The notes under the pieces were generated by a model, which searched no databases, had not been told where the DNA came from, and saw only the letters and a program-made list of their open reading frames with translations. This document shows, one piece after another, positions 54,785 to 64,000 of a stretch of 64,000 bases of DNA. How positions within the stretch are numbered: position 1 is the first letter of the stretch; each line of letters starts with the position of its first letter. The position numbers were made by a program, and so were the translations under genes. The DNA comes from Cavia porcellus. Lineage: Eukaryota; Chordata; Mammalia; Rodentia; Caviidae. The DNA lies in the NCBI RefSeq assembly GCF_034190915.1, contig NW_026947698.1, forward strand, positions 62,001 through 126,000, given 5' to 3'.

Positions 54785-56764
54785 CCAACACCCATACAAT
54801 GCGCACCACCCCGTGATGTTTTTCTCACTCCTACTAGTGAATCTAATGTAACACACACCCATACAATGCGCACCACCCCGTGATGTTTTTCTCACTCCTA
54901 CTAGTGAATCTAATGTAACACACACCCATACAATGCGCACCACCCCGTGATGTTTTTCTCACTCCTACTAGTGAATCTAATGTAACACACACCCATACAA
55001 TGCGCACCACCCCGTGATGTTTTTCACACTCCTACTAGTGAATGTAATGTAACACACACCCATACAATGCGCACCACCCCGTGATGTTTTTCTCACTCCT
55101 ACGAGTGAATGTAATGTTACACACACCCATACAATGCGCACAACCCCGTGATGTTTTTCTCACTCCTACTAGTGAATGTAATGTAACACACACCCATACA
55201 ATGCGCACCACCCCGTGATGTTTTTGTCACTCCTACTAGTGAACCTAATGTAACACACACCCATGCAATGCGCACCACCCTGTGATTTTTTTCTCACTGC
55301 TACTAGTGAATGTAATGTAACACACCCATACAATGCGCACCACCCCGTGATGTTTTTCTCACTCCTACTAGTGAATGTAATGTAACACACACCCATACAA
55401 TGCGCACCAACCCGTGATGTTTTTCTCACTCCTACTAGTGAATGTAATGTAACACACACCCATACAATGCGCACCACCCGGTGATGTTTTTGTCACTCCT
55501 ACTAGTGAACCTAATGTAACACACACCCATACAATGCGCACCACCCCGTGATGTTTTTCTCACTCCTACTAGTGAATGTAATGTAACACACACCCATACA
55601 ATGCGCACCACCCCGTGATGTTTTTCTCACTCCTACTAGTGAATGTAATGTAACACACACCCATACAATGCGCACCACCCCGGGATGTTTTTCTCACTCC
55701 TACTAGTTAATCTAATGTAACACACACCCATACAATGCGCACCACCCCGGGATGTTTTTCTCACTCCTACTAGTGAATCTAATGTAACACACACCCATAC
55801 AATGCGCACCACCCCGGGATGTTTTTCTCACTCCTACTAGTGAATCTAATGTAACAAGCACCCATACAATACGCACCACCCCGTGATGTTTTTCTCACTC
55901 CTACTAGTGAATGTAATGTAACACACACACATACAATGCGCACCACCCCGTGATGTTTTTCGCACTCCTACTAGTGAATGTAATGTAACACACACCCATA
56001 CAATGCGCACTACCCCGTGATGTTTTTCTCACTCCTACTAGTGAATGTAATGTAACACACACCCATACAATGCGCACCACCCAGTGATGTTTTTCTCACT
56101 CCTACTAGTGAATGTAATGTAACACACACCCATACAATGCGCACCACCCCGTGATGTTTTTCTCACTCCTACTAGTGAATGTAATGTAACACACACCCAT
56201 ACAATGCGCACCACCCCGTGATGTTTTTCTCACTCCTACTAGTGAATGTAATGTAACACACACCCATACAATGCGCACCACCCCGTGATGATTTTCTCAC
56301 TCCTACTAGTGAATCTAATGTAACAAACACCCATACAATGCGCACCACCCCGTGATATTTTTCTCACTCCTACTAGTGAATGTAATGTAACACACACTTA
56401 TACAATGCGCACCACCTCGTGATGTTTTTCTCACTCCTACTAGTGAATCTAATGTAACACACACCCATACAATGCGCACCACCCCGTGATGTTTTTCTCA
56501 CTCCTACTAGTGAATCTAATGTAACACACACCCATACAATGCGCACCACGCCGTGTTGTTTTTCTCACTCCTACTAGTGAATGTAATGTAACACACACCC
56601 ATACAATGCGCACCACCCTGTGATGTTTTTCTTACTCCTACTAGTGAATCTAATGTAACACACACCCATACAATGCGCACCACCCCGTGATGTTTTTCTC
56701 ACTCCTACTAGTGAATGTAATGTAACACACACCCATACAATGCGCACCACCCCGTGATGTTTTT

Positions 56765-59700
56765 CTCACTCCTGCTAGTGAATGTAATGTAACACACACC
56801 CATACAATGCGCACCACCCCGTGATGTTTTTCTCACTCCTACTAGTGAATGTAATGTAACACACACCCATACAATGCGCACCACCCCGTGATGTTTTTCT
56901 CACTCCTACTAGTGAATGTAATGTAACACACACCCATACAATGCGCACCACCCCGTGATGATTTTCTGACTCCTACTAGTGAATCTAATGTAACAAAGAC
57001 CCATACAATGCGCACCACCCCGTGATTTTTTTCTCACTCCTACTAGTGAATGTAATGTAACACACACCCATACAATGCGCACCACCCCGTGATGTTTTTC
57101 TCACTCCTACTAGTGAATGTAATGTAACACACACCCATACAATGCGCACCACACCGTGATGTTTTTCTCACTCCTATTAGTGAATGTAATGTAACACACA
57201 CCCATACAATGCGCACCACCCCGTGATGTTTTTCTCACTCCTACTAGTGAACGTAATGTAACACACACCCATACAATGCGCACCACCCCGTGATGTTTTT
57301 CTCACTCCTACTAGTGAACGTAATGTAACACACACCCATACAATGCGCACCACCCCGTGATGTTTTTCTCACTCCTACTAGTGAATCGAATGTAACACAC
57401 ACCCATACAATGCTCACCACCCCGTGATGTTTTTCTCACTCCTACTAGTGAATGTAATGTAACACACACCCATACAATGCGCACCACCCCGTGATGTTTT
57501 TCGCACTCCTACTAGTGAATGTAATGTAACACACACCCATACAATGCGCACCACCCCGTGATGTTTTTTCACTCCTACTAGTGAATGTAATGTAACACAC
57601 ACCCATACAATGCGCACCACCCCGTGATGTTTTTCTCACTCCTACTAGTGAATGTAATGTAACACACACCCATAAAATGCGCACCACCCTGTGATGTTTT
57701 TCTCACTCCTACTAGTGAATGTAATGTAACACACACCCATACAATGCGCACCACCCCGTGATGTTTTTCTCACTCCTACTAGTGAATCTATTGTAACACA
57801 CACCCATACAATGCACACCACCCCGTGATGTTTTTCTCACTCCTACTAGTGAATGTAACACACACCCATACAATGCGCACCACCCCGTGATGTTTTTCTC
57901 ACTCCTACTAGTGAATGTAATGTAACACACACCCATACAATGCGCACCACCCCGTGATGTTTTTCTCACTCCTACTAGTGAATGTAATGTAACACACACC
58001 CATACAATGCGCACAACCCCGTGATGTTTTTCTCACTCCTACTAGTGAATGTAATGTAACACACACCCATACAATGCGCACCACCCCGTGATGTTTTTCT
58101 CACTCCTACTAGTGAATCTAATGTAACACACACCCATACAATGCGCACCACCCCGTGATGTTTTTCTCACTCCTACTAGTGAATGTAATGTAACCAACAC
58201 CCATACAATGCGCACCACCCCGTGATGTTTTTCTCACTCCTACTAGTGAATGTAATGTAACACACACCCATACAATGCGCACCACCCCGTGATGTTTTTC
58301 TCACTCCTACTAGTGAATCTAATGTAACACACACCCATACAATGCGCACCACCCCGTGATGTTTTTCTCACTCCTACTAGTGAATCTAATGTAACACACA
58401 CCCATACAATGCGCACCACCCCGTGATGTTTTTCTCACTCCTACTAGTGAATGTAATGTAACACACACCCATACAATGCGCACCACCCCGTGATGTTTTT
58501 CTCACTCCTACGAGTGAATGTAATGTTACACACACCCATACAATGCGCACAACCCCGTGATGTTTTTCTCACTCCTACTAGTGAATGTAATGTAACACAC
58601 ACCCATACAATGCGCACCACCCCGTGATGTTTTTGTCACTCCTACTAGTGAACCTAATGTAACACACACCCATACAATGCGCACCACCCTGTGATTTTTT
58701 TCTCACTGCTACTAGTGAATGTAATGTAACACACCCATACAATGCGCACCACCCCGTGATGTTTTTCTCACTCCTACTAGTGAATGTAATGTAACACACA
58801 CCCATGCAATGCGCACCAACCCGTGATGTTTTTCTCACTCCTACTAGTGAATGTAATGTAACACACACCCATACAATGCGCACCACCCGGTGATGTTTTT
58901 GTCACTCCTACTAGTGAACCTAATGTAACACACACCCATACAATGCGCACCACCCCGTGATGTTTTTCTCACTCCTACTAGTGAATGTAATGTAACACAC
59001 ACCCATACAATGCGCACCACCCCGTGATGTTTTTCTCACTCCTACTAGTGAATGTAATGTAACACACACCCATACAATGCGCACCACCCCGGGATGTTTT
59101 TCTCACTCCTACTAGTGAATCTAATGTAACACACACCCATACAATGCGCACCACCCCGGGATGTTTTTCTCACTCCTACTAGTGAATCTAATGTAACACA
59201 CACCCATACAATGCGCACCACCCCGGGATGTTTTTCTCACTCCTACTAGTAAATCTAATGTAACAAGCACCCATACAATACGCACCACCCCGTGATGTTT
59301 TTCTCACTCCTACTAGTGAATGTAATGTAACACACACACATACAATGCGCACCACCCCGTGATGTTTTTCGCACTCCTACTAGTGAATGTAATGTAACAC
59401 ACACCCATACAATGCGCACCACCCCGTGATGTTTTTCTCACTCCTACTAGTGAATGTAATGTAACACACACCCATACAATGCGCACCCCCCAGTGATGTT
59501 TTTCTCACTCCTACTAGTGAATGTAATGTAACACACACCCATACAATGCGCACCACCCCGTGATGTTTTTCTCACTCCTACTAGTGAATGTAATGTAACA
59601 CACACCCATACAATGCGCACCACCCCGTGATGTTTTTCTCACTCCTACTAGTGAATGTAATGTAACACACACCCATACAATGCGCACCACCCCGTGATGA

Positions 59701-60173
59701 TTTTCTCACTCCTACTAGTGAATCTAATGTAACAAACACCCATACAATGCGCACCACCCCGTGATATTTTTCTCACTCCTACTAGTGAATGTAATGTAAC
59801 ACACACTTATACAATGCGCACCACCTCGTGATGTTTTTCTCACTCCTACTAGTGAATCTAATGTAACACACACCCATACAATGCGCACCACCCCGTGATG
59901 TTTTTCTCACTCCTACTAGTGAATCTAATGTAACACACACCCATACAATGCGCACCACGCCGTGTTGTTTTTCTCACTCCTACTAGTGAATGTAATGTAA
60001 CACACACCCATACAATGCGCACCACCCTGTGATGTTTTTCTCACTCCTACTAGTGAATCTAATGTAACACACACCCATACAATGCGCACCACCCCGTGAT
60101 GTTTTTCTCACTCCTACTAGTGAATGTAATGTAACACACACCCATACAATGCGCACCACCCCGTGATGTTTTT
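56765..60173 (+). repeat. Domain III tandem block, copy 2 (3,409 bp)
   Basis: This is the adjacent duplicate of 53,155-56,764 with three monomers removed. GCCGTGTTG (56,550 and 59,959), GTAACCAACAC (54,781 and 58,190) and the CCCGGG trio keep the 3,409 offset. The first part, including the 62-bp unit, keeps 3,610. Differences include 53,759 (A against T), the CAATTCGC unit near 53,868 and CTTACTCC near 56,630. Confidence 0.85.
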
Positions 60174-60560
60174 CTCACTCCTACTAGTGAATCTAATGTA
60201 ACACACACCCATACAATGCGCACCACCCCGTGATGTTTTTCTCACTCCTACTAGTGAACGTAATGTAACACACACCCATACAATGCGCACCACCCCGTGA
60301 TGTTTTTCTCACTCCTACTAGTGAACGTAATCTAACACACACCCATACAATGCGCACCACCCTGTGATGTTTTTTCACTCCTACTTGTGAATGTACTGTA
60401 ACACACACCCATACAATGCGCACCACCCCGTGATGTTTTTCTCACTCCTACTAGTGAATGTAATGTAACACACACCCATACAATGGGCACCACCCCGTGA
60501 TGTTTTTCTCACTACTAGTGAATGTAATGTAACACACACCCATACAATGCGCACCACCCT
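58691..60560 (+). repeat. 1,870-bp tandem block, copy 1
   Basis: It begins at the CCTGTGATTTTTTTCTC unit with CTCACTGCT and a 65-bp unit. It contains the CCCGGG trio, ACACACTTATAC, GCCGTGTTG, GTGAACGTAATCTAAC, CTACTTGTG with GTACTGTAAC and a 64-bp unit (60,508-60,571, CTCACTACTAG). It restarts 1,870 bases later. It overlaps the end of the 3,409-bp copy, so it was duplicated after that copy formed. Confidence 0.85.
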
Positions 60561-62430
60561 GTGATTTTTTTCTCACTGCTACTAGTGAATGTAATGTAAC
60601 ACACCCATACAATGCGCACCACCCCGTGATGTTTTTCTCACTCCTACTAGTGAATGTAATGTAACACACACCCATGCAATGCGCACCAACCCGTGATGTT
60701 TTTCTCACTCCTACTAGTGAATGTAATGTAACACACACCCATACAATGCGCACCACCCGGTGATGTTTTTGTCACTCCTACTAGTGAACCTAATGTAACA
60801 CACACCCATACAATGCGCACCACCCCGTGATGTTTTTCTCACTCCTACTAGTGAATGTAATGTAACACACACCCATACAATGCGCACCACCCCGTGATGT
60901 TTTTCTCACTCCTACTAGTGAATGTAATGTAACACACACCCATACAATGCGCACCACCCCGGGATGTTTTTTTCACTCCTACTAGTGAATCTAATGTAAC
61001 ACACACCCATACAATGCGCACCACCCCGGGATGTTTTTCTCACTCCTACTAGTGAATCTAATGTAACACACACCCATACAATGCGCACCACCCCGGGATG
61101 TTTTTCTCACTCCTACTAGTAAATCTAATGTAACAAGCACCCATACAATACGCACCACCCCGTGATGTTTTTCTCACTCCTACTAGTGAATGTAATGTAA
61201 CACACACACATACAATGCGCACCACCCCGTGATGTTTTTCGCACTCCTACTAGTGAATGTAATGTAACACACACCCATACAATGCGCACCACCCCGTGAT
61301 GTTTTTCTCACTCCTACTAGTGAATGTAATGTAACACACACCCATACAATGCGCACCACCCAGTGATGTTTTTCTCACTCCTACTAGTGAATGTAATGTA
61401 ACACACACCCATACAATGCGCACCACCCCGTGATGTTTTTCTCACTCCTACTAGTGAATGTAATGTAACACACACCCATACAATGCGCACCACCCCGTGA
61501 TGTTTTTCTCACTCCTACTAGTGAATGTAATGTAACACACACCCATACAATGCGCACCACCCCGTGATGATTTTCTCACTCCTACTAGTGAATCTAATGT
61601 AACAAACACCCATACAATGCGCACCACCCCGTGATATTTTTCTCACTCCTACTAGTGAATGTAATGTAACACACACTTATACAATGCGCACCACCTCGTG
61701 ATGTTTTTCTCACTCCTACTAGTGAATCTAATGTAACACACACCCATACAATGCGCACCACCCCGTGATGTTTTTCTCACTCCTACTAGTGAATCTAATG
61801 TAACACACACCCATACAATGCGCACCACGCCGTGTTGTTTTTCTCACTCCTACTAGTGAATGTAATGTAACACACACCCATACAATGCGCACCACCCTGT
61901 GATGTTTTTCTCACTCCTACTAGTGAATCTAATGTAATACACACCCATACAATGCGCACCACCCCGTGATGTTTTTCTCACTCCTACTAGTGAATGTAAT
62001 GTAACACACACCCATACAATGCGCACCACCCCGTGATGTTTTTCTCACTCCTACTAGTGAATCTAATGTAACACACACCCATACAATGCGCACCACCCCG
62101 TGATGTTTTTCTCACTCCTACTAGTGAACGTAATGTAACACACACCCATACAATGCGCACCACCCCGTGATGTTTTTCTCACTCCTACTAGTGAACGTAA
62201 TCTAACACACACCCATACAATGCGCACCACCCTGTGATGTTTTTTCACTCCTACTTGTGAATGTACTGTAACACACACCCATACAATGCGCACCACCCCG
62301 TGATGTTTTTCTCACTCCTACTAGTGAATGTAATGTAACACACACCCATACAATGCGCACCACCCCGTGATGTTTTTCTCACTACTAGTGAATGTAATGT
62401 AACACACACCCATACAATGCGCACCACCCC
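60561..62430 (+). repeat. 1,870-bp tandem block, copy 2
   Basis: This is the adjacent duplicate. The 64-bp unit recurs at 62,378-62,441. Noticed differences are CACCCCCCAGTG near 59,485 against CACCACCCAGTG, CAATGGGC near 60,482 against CAATGCGC, and AATACAC near 61,935 against AACACAC. After 62,430 the sequence turns to other monomers instead of a third copy. Confidence 0.87.
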
Positions 62431-64000
62431 GTGATGTTTTTCTCACTCCTACTAGTGAATCTAATGTAACACACACCCATAAAATGCGCACCACCCCGTG
62501 ATATTTTTCGCACTCCTACTAGTGAATGTAATGTAACACACACACATACAATGCGCACCACCCCGTGATGTTTTTCTCACTCCTACTAGTGAATGTAATG
62601 TAACACACACCCATACAATGCGCACCACCCCGTGATGTTTTTCTCACTCCTACTAGTGAATGTAATGTAACACACACCCATACAATGCGCACCACCCCGT
62701 GATGTTTTTCTCACTCCTACTAGTGAATGTAATGTAACACACACCCATACAATGCGCATCACCCCGTGATGTTTTTCTCACTGCTACTAGTGAATGTAAT
62801 GTAACACACAGCCATACAATGCGCACCACCCCTTGATGTTTTTCTCACTCCTACTAGTGAATGTAATGTAACACACACCCATACAATGCGCACCACCCCG
62901 TGATGATTTTCTCACTCCTACTAGTGAATGTAATGTAACAAACACCCATAAAATGCGCACCACCCCGTGATGTTTTTCTCACTCCTACTAGTGAATGTAA
63001 TGTAACACACACCCATACAATGCGCACCACCCCGTGATGATTTCTCACTCCTACTAGTGAATGTAATCTAACACACACCCATACAATGCGCACCACCCTG
63101 TGATGTTTTTTCACTCCTACTAGTGAATGTAATGTAACACACACCCATACAATGCGCACCACCCCGTGATGTTTTTCTCACTCCTACTAGTGAATGTAAT
63201 GTAACACACACCCATACAATGCGCACCACCCCGTGATGTTTTTCTCACTCCTACTAGTGAATGTAATGTAACACACACCCATACAATGCGCACCACCCCG
63301 TGATGTTTTTCTCACTCCTACTAGTGAATCTAATGTAACACACACCCATAAAATGCGCACCACACCGTGATGTTTTTCGCACTCCTACTAGTGAATGTAA
63401 TGTAACACACACCCATACAATGCGCACCACCCCGTGATGTTTTTCTCACTCCTACTAGTGAATGTAATGTAACACACACCCATACAATGCGCACCACCCC
63501 GTGATGTTTTTCTCACTCCTACTAGTGAATGTAATGTAACACACACCCATACAATGCGCACCACCCCGTGATGTTTTTCTCACTCCTACTAGTGAATGTA
63601 ATGTAACACACACCCATACAATGCGCACCACCCCGTGATGATTTCTCACTCCTACTAGTGAATGTAATGTAACACACACCCATAAAATGCTCATCACCCC
63701 GTGATGTTTTTCTCACTCCTACTAGTGAATGTAAGGTAACACACACCCATACAATGCGCACCACCCCGTGATGTTTTTCTCACTCCTACTAGTGAATGTA
63801 ATGTAACACACACCCATACAATGCGCACCACCCCGTGATGATTTTCTCACTCCTACTAGTGAATCTAGTGTAACAAACACCCATACAATACGCACCACCC
63901 CGTGATGTTTTTCTCACTCCTACTAGTGAATGTAATGTAACAAACACCCATACAATGCGCACCACCCCGTGATGTTTTTCTCACTCCTACTAGTGAATGT
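62431..64000 (+). repeat. Distal segment with alpha-like monomers (right edge cut)
   Basis: Near-consensus units include CATAAAATG with TTTTTCGCAC (62,478 and 63,347, 869 apart), 66-bp units (near 63,040 and 63,642), GCATCACC or CTCATCACC (near 62,756 and 63,690) and GATGATTTTCTC with AACAAACACCC (near 63,838). The combination resembles the alpha region at 500-1,120, though with private changes, and carries no domain III trio. The array continues past the window. Confidence 0.7.

Larger units (their letters stand above)
53155..56764 (+). repeat. Domain III 3,610-bp tandem block, copy 1
   Basis: The ordered markers are CTCCTGCTAG (near 53,159), GATTTTTTTCTC, GTGAACGTAATG (near 53,637 and 53,704), a 62-bp unit (54,226-54,287), GTAACCAACAC (54,781), ACGAGTG (near 55,102), TTTTTGTCAC with GTGAACCTAATG, a 65-bp unit near 55,319, three CCCGGG units (55,679-55,820), ACACACTTATAC (near 56,394) and GCCGTGTTG (56,550). 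The same order recurs from 56,765. Confidence 0.85.
1..64000 (+). repeat. 67-bp satellite DNA array filling the window
   Basis: Successive CTCACT anchors are 67 bases apart from the first line to the last (for example 4, 71 and 138), always in the same orientation. Every sequence line is recognisable monomer and no line holds unrelated sequence. The unit has about 45% GC, with 21 C and 9 G on this strand. Typical neighbours differ at zero to five positions, and distant copies of the same block can be almost identical. Such homogenised arrays are known from eukaryotic heterochromatin; the locus and species are not inferable here. I know no named family with this monomer, and no CENP-B box is visible. 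The array has no visible coding function. Confidence 0.97.

Noticed and set aside
14..63764. Minus-strand open frames of 70-146 codons as genes
   Set aside because: Each is about one to two turns of the three-frame readout of the 67-bp unit. Starts are mostly GTG, all end at the same repeat-borne TAG, and frame lengths track 65/66-bp units or local indels. There is no domain, promoter or codon-position signal.
1..64000. CRISPR array
   Set aside because: There are no unique spacers: the whole 67-bp period is repeated, all parts vary at a similar low level, and there are no cas genes or leader.
1..64000. Telomeric or G-quadruplex DNA
   Set aside because: The minus strand has runs of G4, G2, G3 and G2 per unit, but the loops reach about 30 bases and no short telomere-type period is present. 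A stable quadruplex is unlikely from the sequence alone.
1..64000. Ribosomal spacer, histone or other gene-bearing tandem repeat
   Set aside because: No conserved RNA or coding segment appears in any period. The kilobase periods are made only of 67-bp monomers.
1..64000. Transposon or tandem LTR origin
   Set aside because: No terminal repeats, target-site duplications, polymerase or transposase remnants are visible. A transposon ancestor of the monomer cannot be excluded but leaves no trace here.
1..64000. CENP-B box
   Set aside because: No segment of the monomer on either strand resembles the core TTCG....A..CGGG pattern of the box.
1..64000. Nucleosome phasing by the monomer length
   Set aside because: Five units (335 bp) are near two nucleosome repeats, but this numerical fit is weak and the sequence gives no independent support.

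Overview
The whole 64,000-base window is one uninterrupted head-to-tail satellite array. The monomer is 67 bp; I estimate about 955-960 copies (window length divided by mean unit length, not counted). It starts and ends inside a monomer, so both array edges lie outside. I found no gene, RNA gene, transposon, CRISPR array or unique-sequence insert, and no inverted block. An array of this size points to eukaryotic constitutive heterochromatin (pericentromeric, subtelomeric or interstitial). I do not recognise the family and cannot name the organism.

Monomer positions are written u1-u67, with u1 the first C of CTCACT. The unit has about 45% GC and a strong strand bias (21 C against 9 G on the + strand). 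It contains ACTAGT (u10-u15), a doubled ATGTA (u18-u27), a CA tract (about u28-u35), TGCGCA (u44-u49), a short dyad (u48-u62) and a T5 run (u63-u67). The common length variants are 65 bp (one CA lost) and 66 bp (one base lost at u63-u67). Rare units are 64, 62 and 49 bp.

Layout: variant monomers occur in fixed order, forming kilobase-scale blocks copied at about 99% identity or better. Domain I (1 to about 48,000) is a mosaic of four recurring blocks, called alpha, beta, gamma and delta here. Tandem duplications of whole block strings have unit lengths of 3,537 bp (5,560-12,633), 4,071 bp (13,324-21,465), 3,201 bp (29,485-35,886) and about 4,125 bp (35,891-42,076). Displaced copies lie 7,067, 10,267, 10,414 and 41,082 bp apart. 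Domain II (about 48,000-51,460) has its own markers and 2,003-bp and 534-bp duplications. Domain III (about 52,300-62,430) has another marker set, with a 3,610/3,409-bp and a 1,870-bp tandem duplication. The last 1.5 kb partly returns to alpha-like monomers.

There is no single higher-order period. The array looks like the product of repeated, recent, variable-length unequal exchange or amplification. The interval 34,559-42,162 carries about 25 isolated 1-2-base indels, mostly in C and T runs, on copies otherwise nearly identical to clean neighbours. This is more likely reduced consensus accuracy than biology.

Many minus-strand open frames of 70-146 codons look like a protein family but are a by-product of the repeat: 67 is 1 modulo 3, one of the three minus frames has a TAG in ACTAGT, and 65/66-bp units shift frames. 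None is annotated as a gene. Block boundaries are good to roughly one monomer. They come from marker positions and recurrent spacing read by eye, not from an alignment program.
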